DNA of 28,676 bases from a virus, in IMG/VR virus record IMGVR_UViG_3300023179_000393, positions 1 through 28,676 of that record. One strand, given 5' to 3'. Positions 7,480 to 14,710 of the stretch are shown one piece after another. Below the pieces are notes generated by a model. That model searched no databases. It saw only the letters and a list, made by a program, of their open reading frames with translations, and was not told the DNA's origin. Made by a program: the position numbers and the translations under genes. Every line of letters starts with the position of its first letter. The stretch's first letter is position 1.

Positions 7480-8199
7480 TTAGCCCTTTACTTTTCTTTT
7501 ACTAGTAGAAACTTTTGTGCTAGACATTAATATTGTTTTATTATGGTGTTGCACAGATATAACTAAAATTATTAAGGATATATTAATTATAGTTATTAAT
7601 AACCAGGCTAATTTCATGCTAATTTGATAGTCATGCTCTAGCCTAGTATAAACAGTTTTTGTAAATTTATCTATAGTATTCATTATTTCATTTTTATGTT
7701 TAGTGTAATCTTCTCCAAACATAAATATTTGAGCTTGTGTATAATGAAATTGTTGTACGTCCCAGTTTTGTTCTATTTTGCCAGCTTTTATAGAATCAAA
7801 TGCTTTTACTTCTAGTATGGCTAAATTATTACTTAAAGTTTCTGATTTAAGTATAAGATCTAATTCATTGGTAGAAAATTCAAATGCTTTTACTTTATCT
7901 TTAAAACTAATTTTTACATTATCTTTATTTGCTTCTTCACCATTTCTTATTTTAATAATATTTTCAAATCTTTTTTTCCATTGTTCATCTTTTGTAGTAA
8001 CATAATATCTGGCATAATTAGTAAGATCGTCGCTGCTATCAGACATTTCATTTGCTATAATCATAGCATTATTTAAATTATTTAGTTGTGTTTCAGCAGT
8101 TTTAAAAATACTTAATAATACTAAACTACATATAAAAATAATTGCTGCTAGTATAAAAGGTGTTTTAGAATAGTCTAAAATTTTATTAATTATTTTCAT
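7480..8199 (-). CDS. Chemoreceptor-like sensor domain protein without output domain
   Basis: A 239-residue protein counted from the ATG at 8199, which overlaps the stop of the preceding gene (TAATG); a GTG at 8211 would add four residues. Two membrane helices (about 14-32 and 199-217) flank a periplasmic helical domain. The pattern SDDLTNYARYYVTTKDEQW...IIKIRNGE, followed by ELDLILKSETLSNNLAILEVKA, matches the sensor half of bacterial methyl-accepting chemotaxis proteins and hybrid kinases as I remember them. After TM2 only about 20 basic residues remain: no HAMP, methyl-accepting, kinase or GGDEF domain. It could form mixed dimers with host receptors. The family match is by eye; the two-TM topology is firm. 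Confidence 0.7.
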   Translation of the reverse strand: MKIINKILDYSKTPFILAAIIFICSLVLLSIFKTAETQLNNLNNAMIIANEMSDSSDDLTNYARYYVTTKDEQWKKRFENIIKIRNGEEANKDNVKISFKDKVKAFEFSTNELDLILKSETLSNNLAILEVKAFDSIKAGKIEQNWDVQQFHYTQAQIFMFGEDYTKHKNEIMNTIDKFTKTVYTRLEHDYQISMKLAWLLITIINISLIILVISVQHHNKTILMSSTKVSTSKRKVKG

Positions 8200-8354
8200 T
8201 ATGTTATCCACTTTACAATAACTTGTAATATTTGTTTTACTTCGGCTTGATAATTTGTTAATATAAGTAAAACAAAACCTAAACCAGCTGTATGAACCTT
8301 TTTATCCGTTGTTGTAGAAGAATTTGGCGATATTTTTACGGATTTAGTTGGCAT
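8199..8354 (-). CDS. Small hydrophobic-core protein, 51 residues
   Basis: The frame reads MPTKSVKISP... with a hydrophobic stretch (AGLGFVLLILTNY, about residues 23-35) and a C-terminal amphipathic helix ending VIVKWIT. AGGAG lies 8 bases before the ATG, a better ribosome site than most genes here, and its stop overlaps the start of the sensor-like gene. The hydrophobic stretch is short for a transmembrane helix. Placed directly after the endolysin gene, it might be a small holin or an accessory membrane peptide. Function unknown. Confidence 0.65.
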   Translation of the reverse strand: MPTKSVKISPNSSTTTDKKVHTAGLGFVLLILTNYQAEVKQILQVIVKWIT

Positions 8355-8372
8355 AGTATACAACTCCTAAAT

Positions 8373-8984
8373 TTAGCTTAATATATGTAAGCAATGTTCG
8401 TAATGTTTCTGTCTATCTTCTAAACCTATTGTTCCGCCATTAATGCGTTTTGTAAGTGTAACTATATCCTGCTTATCTGCCCACTGATTTAAATTGTTTG
8501 ATTCCCAAAACCAGCATGCACTTTGTGCAGCACCTTCAAAGGTTTCCATATATTCCGATGCTTCTTCTGGCGAAATTTGTAAGCTAGCAGCAAACCAACT
8601 GTAATTATCGCGACCAGTTACCTGTATAAGACCACGTCCACAAAATTTGTAACCATCACCTGATTCTTCACCGCCATTACCCATGCGATTAGCATAAACA
8701 CGATTAGCAATCTTTTGCGGTTGTTTTTCATATTGTTGTGCCAATGCGTCTGTAGGAAAGTATTTAGGAAAAACTTTACGCAAGCTTTGCCAGCGATAGT
8801 TAAGATTTTCTTTAATAAAAACAAAACCACCTGACTCGTGTGCACATTGTGCTAAAAAGGCAGCTATGCGATCTGGTGTGTTTATCTCATATTGCGGTAA
8901 CAGTTGTTCTAGTGCATGGTGCCAATAGGTAACATACTGATTTTTTGGTATAACTTGCTTGAGTTGATCTAGTGTTAATTCCAC
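8373..8984 (-). CDS. Endolysin, GH19 chitinase-like muramidase
   Basis: A 203-residue GH19-family lysozyme that cuts the peptidoglycan glycan strand at the end of infection. AHESGGF holds the first catalytic Glu (E50), and IKENLNY the likely second (E59). YKFCGRGLIQVTGRDNY (112-128) is the hallmark GH19 substrate-groove motif, and TKRINGG is the conserved C-terminal motif. It has no signal peptide, so it needs a holin or equivalent. It starts with GTG at 8984: AAGGAG sits five bases upstream and the G overlaps the upstream TAG. Its neighbours upstream are the two spanin-like genes, giving the order i-spanin, o-spanin, endolysin. Confidence 0.94.
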   Translation of the reverse strand: MELTLDQLKQVIPKNQYVTYWHHALEQLLPQYEINTPDRIAAFLAQCAHESGGFVFIKENLNYRWQSLRKVFPKYFPTDALAQQYEKQPQKIANRVYANRMGNGGEESGDGYKFCGRGLIQVTGRDNYSWFAASLQISPEEASEYMETFEGAAQSACWFWESNNLNQWADKQDIVTLTKRINGGTIGLEDRQKHYEHCLHILS

Positions 8985-9244
8985 TACTTCTCCTTGTTAA
9001 ATATACGTTGCTGTGTTGTATACCACTCTATCCATGCACTATTATTATCACTACAGATATGATACTCTGTATAGTTATCTACCACAATCTTAGTAAGCTC
9101 ACTTAGCTGTACACCTTGTGGAGCTTGTTTAAGCGGCTTGCAATGCTCTAGTAGCGGTTTAGGTGCTTCTGGAAAACCCTGTGTTACTGGCACTGTGGTA
9201 GCACAGCCACCTAGTGCTAGTGTTAGTATAATTGTATACTTCAT
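8984..9244 (-). CDS. Outer-membrane spanin-like lipoprotein (o-spanin)
   Basis: An 86-residue protein with a signal peptide and lipobox LGGC (C14), a Pro-containing linker (FPEAPKPLLEHCKPL), and a C-terminal helical part (VDNYTEYHICSDNNSAWIEW) that resembles unrelated-sequence o-spanins of large marine phages. An outer-membrane lipoprotein of this size beside an i-spanin and an endolysin is the standard arrangement for disrupting the outer membrane after wall digestion. The start overlaps the i-spanin stop as ATGA. The two Cys in the mature part may form a disulfide. Confidence 0.85.
   Translation of the reverse strand: MKYTIILTLALGGCATTVPVTQGFPEAPKPLLEHCKPLKQAPQGVQLSELTKIVVDNYTEYHICSDNNSAWIEWYTTQQRIFNKEK
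8990..8995 (-). promoter_or_regulatory. Ribosome binding site of the GTG-start endolysin
   Basis: AAGGAG five bases before GTG 8984; the GTG shares its first G with the upstream TAG. No in-frame ATG stands nearby with a comparable site, so the GTG start is preferred. Confidence 0.75.
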
Positions 9245-9648
9245 TGTTTTACAGCCTTGTTATGTAGATCTACTACTAGTTCTGGTATTTTACAATTTTC
9301 GTCAATTACTAGCTTTTCGCGATCTATGTACTTTACAATCTCGTTACCCTGCACACGCACTATTTCACGGCGAGTAACTACCTTTTCAACAATCTTAGTA
9401 TTTTCTTTAGCACTTTCGGCTTTAGATTGAGCTAATTTAGCCTCTACCTCTTTAACCTTAGCCAACCAATGATCGTTATTCCAGTTTGCTCCGCACATAA
9501 ATAGTGATGCAGCAAATACTATGATACTTAAGTAGTGTACAAGCTGTGCTTGTGGCAGCTTGATGAATCTACTAATTAAAAATACTAAGAGTGCTGTAAC
9601 GGCCAAGGCTGGAAAGAACCAGCTAGGTATAAAGTTTAGGATAAACAT
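9241..9648 (-). CDS. Inner-membrane spanin-like protein (i-spanin), two TMs
   Basis: A 135-residue protein with two membrane helices (about 8-27 and 38-53), then a long coiled coil (KVKEVEAKLAQSKAESAKEN and after) ending in a basic/acidic periplasmic segment (VKYIDREKLVIDENCKIPEL). The coiled coil and its position before an o-spanin gene support i-spanin function: bridging inner and outer membranes. Classic i-spanins have one helix; the extra one is typical of a subgroup I recall from marine myoviruses. It begins directly after the stop of the oxygenase gene (TAAATG) and overlaps the o-spanin. Confidence 0.85.
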   Translation of the reverse strand: MFILNFIPSWFFPALAVTALLVFLISRFIKLPQAQLVHYLSIIVFAASLFMCGANWNNDHWLAKVKEVEAKLAQSKAESAKENTKIVEKVVTRREIVRVQGNEIVKYIDREKLVIDENCKIPELVVDLHNKAVKQ

Positions 9649-10278
9649 TTATATTGTAAAACTATGTAGTGCGTTATAAAATGTTGGATTAACTGCTGAT
9701 GTTTCCCTGTCAAACATAAAATCGAACCCTAGCGTTACCCTGGGCGTGCTGCCATAGTGCATATCTGTCCAATGTACTACATTGCAAGGAAATAAACTAA
9801 CTTGTCCAGGTATATTAGGTACACGTACTAGTTCTCCATCATCAAATTTATACCAAGTATTAGTACTTACTGCTTGCAAAACCATGGTACCAGAAACAAA
9901 ACTTAGCTCATGGTTAGAGTGTTTGTGGTATCTTATACTTTCACCTTCTCTGATAACATTTACCCAACAATTTATAGCTGGATTAATTACATATTGTTGC
10001 CAGCCCTTGTTGACGATATATTGTCTATATTGATCTACTAAAAATGTTTTAAGGTCGGCTAGAGGAGGGCATTCATTTATAAACTGAAACACATTGTATG
10101 TGCCAGATCTAGAGGTTACTAGGGTACCTGGATTTGGTACATTTGGATCATCTGTACCAAAATAACTAACAAATGGATATGTATCAATAATGTATTGTTC
10201 TTTACTTAGTAAAAAACTACTAATTTCCTGAACGGCACTTTCAGGACCAAACTGACTGTTTTGTATTCTTGTTGTCAT
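9649..10278 (-). CDS. Fe(II)/2-oxoglutarate-dependent oxygenase-like protein
   Basis: A 209-residue double-stranded beta-helix protein. RYHKHSNHELSF (H118 and H120) supplies the first iron ligands, VVHWTD (H169) the distal His, and TPRVTLGFD (R180) the 2-oxoglutarate-binding Arg, in the order expected. The block HKHSN...SFVSGTMVL resembles the 2OG-FeII_Oxy_5 group. Such enzymes hydroxylate proteins, nucleic acids or small molecules; the substrate cannot be read here. It sits between the poly-glycine adhesin and the lysis genes, and its start overlaps the adhesin stop as ATGA, so a structural-protein target is possible. It is separate from the second oxygenase at 15147 and shares little sequence with it. 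Confidence 0.8.
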   Translation of the reverse strand: MTTRIQNSQFGPESAVQEISSFLLSKEQYIIDTYPFVSYFGTDDPNVPNPGTLVTSRSGTYNVFQFINECPPLADLKTFLVDQYRQYIVNKGWQQYVINPAINCWVNVIREGESIRYHKHSNHELSFVSGTMVLQAVSTNTWYKFDDGELVRVPNIPGQVSLFPCNVVHWTDMHYGSTPRVTLGFDFMFDRETSAVNPTFYNALHSFTI

Positions 10279-11219
10279 ATTGTTAAAGTATAGTAATAAG
10301 GTGAAGTGCTTCGATAAGAATAAGTATATTTAGTTGCACCTACATAAACAACTACATATCCATTACCACCAATACCTCCAGCTACTCCAGCACCTATTCC
10401 TGCAACATAGTCTGGATCGCTAATTCCTCCTGGTGACGTAGCAGTATTTGCAGCAGCATGGGATCCCAGTCCTGCATAAGGTCTTAGTGTACCTGTTTCA
10501 TTTGCATCAGCAGTAGGAAAATATGCAGTATTGAAATAACTTGATCCGCCTCCGCCACCACTACCAGGACAAGCGCCGCAATCACCAGCACCTCCGCCAC
10601 CGCCATAATAACCACCACCACCACCTGAACCAGAACAGTTGGAGCCATTACCGCCCTGTAAAAAGCTGCCAGTTCCGCCAGGACCAGCACCGCCAAAACC
10701 ACCAGTACCACCAACACCACCAGCACTTTGACCACCACCTGTTGGATCAGTAGTATTACCTGCCCAGCCTTGTGCTGTTGTGCCGCCGCCTGCACCACCT
10801 GTACCACCGCCGCCGCCTGCTACTGCTAGTAGTGTACCTACGCCTTGTATACCATTGAGATAAATATAGGAGGCTCCACCACCTGCTCTGCCGCCACCAC
10901 CTCCGCCGCCTACAGCAGTGTTTCCACCACCACTGCCTACATAAATATATAGCGTAGCACCTTGGCTTATACTGCTACCAGTACTAACTTTTATAAATCC
11001 GCCACCACCACCATAAGCGGCAGTACTATTACACTGATGTGTACCAACTCCTTGGCCGGCTCCACCCCATAACTTCAGTATAACTGGCATACCCACTGGC
11101 CAGCTACTAGCACCACGATTTTGTTGTTGGTCGCTAAGTGTCCAGATTCCAGGAGCACTAGTATTTTGTGCTCGTCTTTGTTGTCCTACAACGCCGCTAT
11201 TCCTTCTACCAATAGGCAT
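10275..11219 (-). CDS. Glycine-rich tail adhesin
   Basis: A 314-residue protein with the start taken as the ATG at 11219, because GGAGG lies at 11230-11234 and the ATG overlaps the previous stop (TAATG); an upstream start at 11237 is less likely. Residues about 65-290 are packed with glycine runs (GGGGGTGGAGG, GGGGGGGRAGGG), the pattern of a poly-glycine sheet adhesin such as gp38 of T4-like phages. The N-terminus carries APGIWTLSDQ...SSWP, a motif shared with two other adhesins here. Ser/Tyr-rich loops between glycine runs probably contact the receptor. The C-terminus (NGYVVVYVG) is a beta strand cap. Family by pattern, not by alignment. Confidence 0.82.
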   Translation of the reverse strand: MPIGRRNSGVVGQQRRAQNTSAPGIWTLSDQQQNRGASSWPVGMPVILKLWGGAGQGVGTHQCNSTAAYGGGGGFIKVSTGSSISQGATLYIYVGSGGGNTAVGGGGGGGRAGGGASYIYLNGIQGVGTLLAVAGGGGGTGGAGGGTTAQGWAGNTTDPTGGGQSAGGVGGTGGFGGAGPGGTGSFLQGGNGSNCSGSGGGGGYYGGGGGAGDCGACPGSGGGGGSSYFNTAYFPTADANETGTLRPYAGLGSHAAANTATSPGGISDPDYVAGIGAGVAGGIGGNGYVVVYVGATKYTYSYRSTSPYYYTLTI

Positions 11220-11572
11220 TAGCTTATTTCCTCCCAACTACTTACAGCTACTAGTTTACTATTAGTATCAGCAGTCAATCTAAGAGTATCTCCCTCTAAT
11301 AGGTATATTGATTTACTAATAATATCCAGTGTACTATTTGCTGGGATACTTACACTTACTGCTAGTGGATATGCTGTACTGCTTCTAAATAAATCTACTG
11401 TAACTTTATAACCAGTACTAGCATCATTGTTACTAACGTATAAGCTATTTATTTTATAAACTTTATTGCTGTTTGCACTATTGGTAATAATTGCTGTTGC
11501 ACTAGTAGTGATGGCTAATACTCCAGTATTACCAATTATTGTTTGTACGCCAACTATATTAGGTGCTGCCAT
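11219..11572 (-). CDS. Small beta-rich tail protein, MA(A/T)PNIVGV family
   Basis: A 117-residue protein starting MAAPNIVGVQ and ending in LVAVSSWEEIS. The ATG at 11572 fits the start of its paralogue and lies two bases past the upstream stop; the frame could begin further up, but those codons overlap the previous gene. It is almost all beta-strand and Ser/Thr/Asn-rich, with NKVYKINSLYVSN and VSIPANSTLDII. The 24123-24503 product has the same beginning (MATPNIVGV) and end (LVASYETI), so the two are duplicates that diverged. Both sit beside large adhesins, suggesting a virion accessory or decoration protein. No catalytic motif. Confidence 0.75.
   Translation of the reverse strand: MAAPNIVGVQTIIGNTGVLAITTSATAIITNSANSNKVYKINSLYVSNNDASTGYKVTVDLFRSSTAYPLAVSVSIPANSTLDIISKSIYLLEGDTLRLTADTNSKLVAVSSWEEIS
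11230..11234 (-). promoter_or_regulatory. Ribosome binding site that sets the poly-glycine adhesin start
   Basis: GGAGG ten bases upstream of the ATG at 11219, inside the last codons of the preceding gene. It supports 11219 over the upstream start at 11237. Confidence 0.7.
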
Positions 11573-11573
11573 A

Positions 11574-12134
11574 TTATGCTCCGCCAAATACAATAGACAT
11601 AGCTATTGCTTTTCCTGTTGTTAATTGTGTACCAGGTACCCACTTATTACTACTGCTATTCCATACTAGGGCCTGGCTGTTAGTAGGTGCGCTAGTTGTT
11701 GTGTCTACATCACTCAATGCGTCTATGCTAGTAGTGCCAAGTTTAGTAGCTACTCTGGCGTCTGTGTAGTAGAGATTTGTTGAACCTTCAGTAACACTAT
11801 CAGTACTGCCTGGAGTAGCTACAATTTCTACATAAACACTACCCGACCAGCGATATACCTTGTTGTTGTTTACAGTCAAGTATATTTTGCCAGTTTCGCC
11901 AGTGGCTGGTAGACTTGCTTGATTTGCGTACTCTAGTACGTCGTCTACATAACTGGGTAGCTGAGCACTTGCAACCTTGCCGGTACTGTCTAAACCAGCG
12001 TAACCACTGTTTTGATTTTTATTTGTAGTATTTTCCGGTGTAAATCCTAGTGCAGTAGTTATATCTGTTGATGTTCCACCGCTAGCTAGTAAACCTGTAC
12101 TAACGGCTGTGGCAAGTGTTGCGGCTTTGGTCAT
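11574..12134 (-). CDS. Tail fibre protein with VYRWSGS repeat module
   Basis: A 186-residue protein made of short tail-fibre modules. GKVASAQLPSYVDDVLEY followed by SLPATGETGKIYLTVNNNK and VYRWSGSVYV is shared with the 25080-25592 product. ALSDVDTTTSAPTNSQALVW...WVPGT is shared with the 13434-14528 product. The C-terminus (GKAIAMSIVFGG) resembles that of the 24516-25070 product. An 18-base stretch at 11838-11855 is identical to 25140-25157. AAGGATAAA lies upstream of the ATG. It is likely a trimeric fibre shaft or connector between baseplate and adhesins; the exact position is unknown. Confidence 0.8.
   Translation of the reverse strand: MTKAATLATAVSTGLLASGGTSTDITTALGFTPENTTNKNQNSGYAGLDSTGKVASAQLPSYVDDVLEYANQASLPATGETGKIYLTVNNNKVYRWSGSVYVEIVATPGSTDSVTEGSTNLYYTDARVATKLGTTSIDALSDVDTTTSAPTNSQALVWNSSSNKWVPGTQLTTGKAIAMSIVFGGA
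11838..11855. repeat. 18-base direct repeat, copy 1
   Basis: ACTACCCGACCAGCGATA on the plus strand, identical to 25140-25157. It encodes the VYRWSGS part of the fibre module shared by two genes, and is the best-preserved DNA of an old duplication or gene conversion. Confidence 0.85.
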
Positions 12135-12144
12135 CTTTTATCCT

Positions 12145-12306
12145 TTAACTAACATTTACCCACACACCGCCTACAAATGCTTGTAACTTATTTGTAGTGG
12201 TATTATATCTAAGTGCTCCAGCTATAGTTGGAGTAGGTGCTGCGGCTGTTGTACCTGGTGTAAGTACACTGGTGTTTGCGGCTGAGGTTCCTGCGTATAG
12301 TGCCAT
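12145..12306 (-). CDS. Single-module tail peptide, 53 residues
   Basis: The frame is MALYAGTSAANTSVLTPG..., followed by the module TTAAAPTPTIAGALRYNTTT and LQAFVGGVW. It has the same pattern as the repeats in the 16191-17690 protein (TTAQRP...VRYNTT...VYNGTSW) and in the 12520-13434 protein (ATRPASPTAGTMFYNT). Here one module forms a whole gene. AGTAGGG precedes the ATG, and the stop is 11 bases before the start of the next gene. Probably a virion component; it could be the remainder of a longer fibre. Confidence 0.7.
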   Translation of the reverse strand: MALYAGTSAANTSVLTPGTTAAAPTPTIAGALRYNTTTNKLQAFVGGVWVNVS

Positions 12307-12314
12307 AATTTACC

Positions 12315-12518
12315 CTACTTAATGTCGTTAAACCATGTTGGTTTATCTATTGTAAATTTTGGAAATTTATTCCACTTATTTAGTGGACATTCACTGTGTG
12401 GTAAAACTGCTTTATATTTCATATAACATCCACAATGATTACATTTTTCATCAACTAGATCAGTACAAATATTACAGATACTCATACGCTGTTTGTAGTA
12501 TTCTAAAGCTAACCACAT
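12315..12518 (-). CDS. Zinc-ribbon-like small protein, CPLNKW family
   Basis: A 67-residue protein with Cys at 15, 18, 26, 29, 31 and 44: CNIC, CNHCGCYM and ECPLNKW. A second copy at 15715-15909 has Cys at 13, 16, 26, 29, 31 and 44 and the same CYM and CPLNKW, so the two are paralogues. The pattern fits a DUF6171-type zinc ribbon, which recurs as a small gene in phage tail regions. No membrane or signal segment. The start follows the upstream fibrinogen-like gene by one base. The function is unknown; a chaperone or metal-binding role in fibre assembly is a guess. Confidence 0.78.
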   Translation of the reverse strand: MWLALEYYKQRMSICNICTDLVDEKCNHCGCYMKYKAVLPHSECPLNKWNKFPKFTIDKPTWFNDIK

Positions 12519-12519
12519 A

Positions 12520-13434
12520 CTATCTTATAAAAATTGATGCTGCACTGCTGTTAGAAGAACCTCCCCAACCAATACTACCTGCTGACATACTAGATAAACC
12601 ACTCATCCAATGAAGATTAGTTCCAAGTCCTGTAGCATCAAAGCCAAAACAGATTGGTACACTGTTATATGGAGGAGTTACACTAAAGCTTCCGTTATAA
12701 TTATGATCTATATACCAAATAGCTCCACCACCTACTCCAGACCAATACGAATTTGGTCCACATAAACTTCTAGTATCATTAGTATATGTACAACTATAAT
12801 CATAAGTACCATCACTAGTCGTATCTAGAGATAAGGTATAGGAAACTGTTGGATCTATAGCTGTGCCAAAATTTCCTAAAGTTCCGCTATTTACAGTAAA
12901 TTTTCCTGTTCCAGATCCATTATTTAATAAATTGTCCGATCCATTACTAACCCTAAATAAAAAGGCTGTATTAATACCTCCGCTTTGTAAAGCTAAAATA
13001 TCTGCACTAGATAGTTTTCCTGCTGCTTGATTAATTTCTGCTGTAGTCCATGAACCATTTGCATTAATTGCAGAACTAGTGTCCATATTGGTTCCACCAT
13101 AGTACTGTAGTATTTTCATCCAGCCACCACCATCTCTGGTAAATATACAATATGTTTGAAATGCTGTACCGCTACCACCAGTAGGCTTAATCCAATATAC
13201 GCCATTAGTTGCAGAAGGATTAGCCGCTTTAATTGCATTAGCAGATAATGCCGGATTATTTTCAGTACCTAGCGCGGATTGTCCAAATTGTGCCCATTCA
13301 TTACCAAGATAGTTTTCAAAAGCTTTATTAGCAGTATTGTAAAACATTGTTCCAGCTGTTGGACTAGCAGGACGTGTGGCACTGGCTGCTAGTATTTGTG
13401 TATTGGAAGAACTAGTGCCTATAATAAAAGCCAT
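12520..13434 (-). CDS. Tail adhesin with fibrinogen-like domain
   Basis: A 304-residue protein. Residues about 17-50 are one copy of the ATRPASPTAGTMFYNT...W tail module. From about 64 a fibrinogen-related pattern appears: NPSATNGVYWIKPTGG, AFQTYCIFTRDGGGWMKIL, which is the start of a fibrinogen C-terminal domain (P-x-S-G-x-Y-x-I ... C-x-F ... GGGW). The rest includes several Cys and many Trp/Tyr/Asn, consistent with a carbohydrate-binding tip. Fibrinogen-like modules are known from bacterial and phage fibres. The first ATG overlaps the previous stop (TAATG). Binding target unknown. Confidence 0.8.
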   Translation of the reverse strand: MAFIIGTSSSNTQILAASATRPASPTAGTMFYNTANKAFENYLGNEWAQFGQSALGTENNPALSANAIKAANPSATNGVYWIKPTGGSGTAFQTYCIFTRDGGGWMKILQYYGGTNMDTSSAINANGSWTTAEINQAAGKLSSADILALQSGGINTAFLFRVSNGSDNLLNNGSGTGKFTVNSGTLGNFGTAIDPTVSYTLSLDTTSDGTYDYSCTYTNDTRSLCGPNSYWSGVGGGAIWYIDHNYNGSFSVTPPYNSVPICFGFDATGLGTNLHWMSGLSSMSAGSIGWGGSSNSSAASIFIR

Positions 13435-14528
13435 TATACTTCCTCCAGTTTAATCTTGTAGCGCTTGCCGGTTCTGTTGTTGAGCATGTAGATGTTGGTT
13501 TCGCCTTCCTGCAAGGTCCAACTACCCCAGGTACCGTCCACACTATTACTGCTACCCTCATTGCTAAAGTGCATGTCAGCAGTGTAGATATTACGCCAGC
13601 GATAGGTAAAGCTACCTAAATCTTGAGCATTATCACTACCAGGTAAAACTAAACCACCTGCAGTTATTCGCATACGTTCTACAGGTACTCCGGCACCACT
13701 CATCCCACGTAAACTAAAGGTTAATGCTGCCTCTGTTGGATCTGTCCAGAATCCACCCATTAAGGCAATTCTTCCTAAAGCTACCTGATCACTTTTATGC
13801 TGTAAAAATATACCTACATAACCTGTTGTAGTTTGATCAGTATTAGCTAAATACAATACGTCACTAGGGCTATACCCTACATTAGTGGCATATGCTGTAG
13901 TATCACTTACTGTAATTTTTGAGGGGGCACCAGCATTTAAAGCACCACCAATACCAACACCACCTGTTACTATTAGTGCACCTGTAGTTGAACTACTACT
14001 AGCAGTGCTACTAGTTATAGACAGTGCACCAGTTAATGTGCCACCACTAGTGTTTAATTTATTGCCAAGACTGGTAGTAATAGTAGTACTAAAATTAGCA
14101 TCATTGCCTAGTGCAGTGGCTAGCTCATTTAAGGTATTTAGTGTACTTGGGGCACTAGCAACTAAGTCAGCAACCGCTGCACTAACAAAGGCTGTTGTAG
14201 CTAACTGAGTAGTATTAGTTCCCAAAGCAGCAGTAGGTGCTGCTGGTATTCCAGTAAATGTTGGACTGGCTACTGTTGCTAAACCGGTTATAGCGCCAGT
14301 ACTACCATTAACACTAGTAACTCCGCTATTAATAGTACCAGGTACCCAGTTGGATACGCCACTACTCCAAACTAGTGCTTGATTATTTTGTGGTGCTTGA
14401 GTGACTGTATCTACATCACTAAGTGCGTTGGCATTTAAGCCGGTAATATCACTAGCATTAATTACGCCAGTGGCTAGCGGATTACCACTACTAACAGCCT
14501 TGCCTAGGCTTCGGGCTTTTGATGGCAT
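13434..14528 (-). CDS. Tail fibre with conserved C-terminal NRTGKRYKIKLEEV
   Basis: A 364-residue fibre protein. N-terminus: ALSDVDTVTQAPQNNQALVW module. Centre: TLNTLNELATALGNDANFST and GNKLNTSGGTLTGAL, typical trimeric shaft repeats of marine phages, then ALIVTGGVGIGGAL. The C-terminus (about 316-364) ends GTWGSWTLQEGETNIYMLNN and RTGKRYKIKLEEV, a block I recall from the ends of cyanophage and pelagiphage tail fibres. AAGGATAAATT precedes the ATG, and the stop overlaps the next gene (TAATG). No catalytic residues are seen. Confident as a fibre; its exact place in the tail is unknown. Confidence 0.88.
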   Translation of the reverse strand: MPSKARSLGKAVSSGNPLATGVINASDITGLNANALSDVDTVTQAPQNNQALVWSSGVSNWVPGTINSGVTSVNGSTGAITGLATVASPTFTGIPAAPTAALGTNTTQLATTAFVSAAVADLVASAPSTLNTLNELATALGNDANFSTTITTSLGNKLNTSGGTLTGALSITSSTASSSSTTGALIVTGGVGIGGALNAGAPSKITVSDTTAYATNVGYSPSDVLYLANTDQTTTGYVGIFLQHKSDQVALGRIALMGGFWTDPTEAALTFSLRGMSGAGVPVERMRITAGGLVLPGSDNAQDLGSFTYRWRNIYTADMHFSNEGSSNSVDGTWGSWTLQEGETNIYMLNNRTGKRYKIKLEEV

Positions 14529-14560
14529 AATTTATCCTTGTAAATTAGTGTATAGTTATA

Positions 14561-14710
14561 CTATTTCCAAAAGAACCATATGGGCTCATAAGCAAAAGTA
14601 TAGCCTGCAATAGATTTCATACCATTAGCAGTAGTACCTTCTACTCCGGCTCCTTGTCCTAAATACCCATTAGTTCCATCATTATTGAAAAGGTCCTGGT
14701 CTAGTTGATA
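14561..14710 (-). pseudogene. Displaced 3' end of a former tail gene
   Basis: Open reading of 49 codons with no usable start near its beginning: YQLDQDLFNNDGTNGYLGQG, then GAGVEGTTANGMKSIAGY and TFAYEPIWFFWK before TAG. The composition is protein-like (Gly, Asn, Tyr, Trp), and CTAG is dense at its upstream end, like the resident fibre genes. A stop (TAG at 14711-14713) closes the frame upstream. I read it as the left-over C-terminus of an older fibre gene cut off by the insertion of the adjacent block. An in-frame ATG near residue 31 could make only a 19-residue peptide. Confidence 0.5.

Noticed and set aside
10541-10753. A His-rich plus-strand reading frame
   Set aside because: It is the complement of the glycine codons in the poly-glycine adhesin, with no ribosome site.
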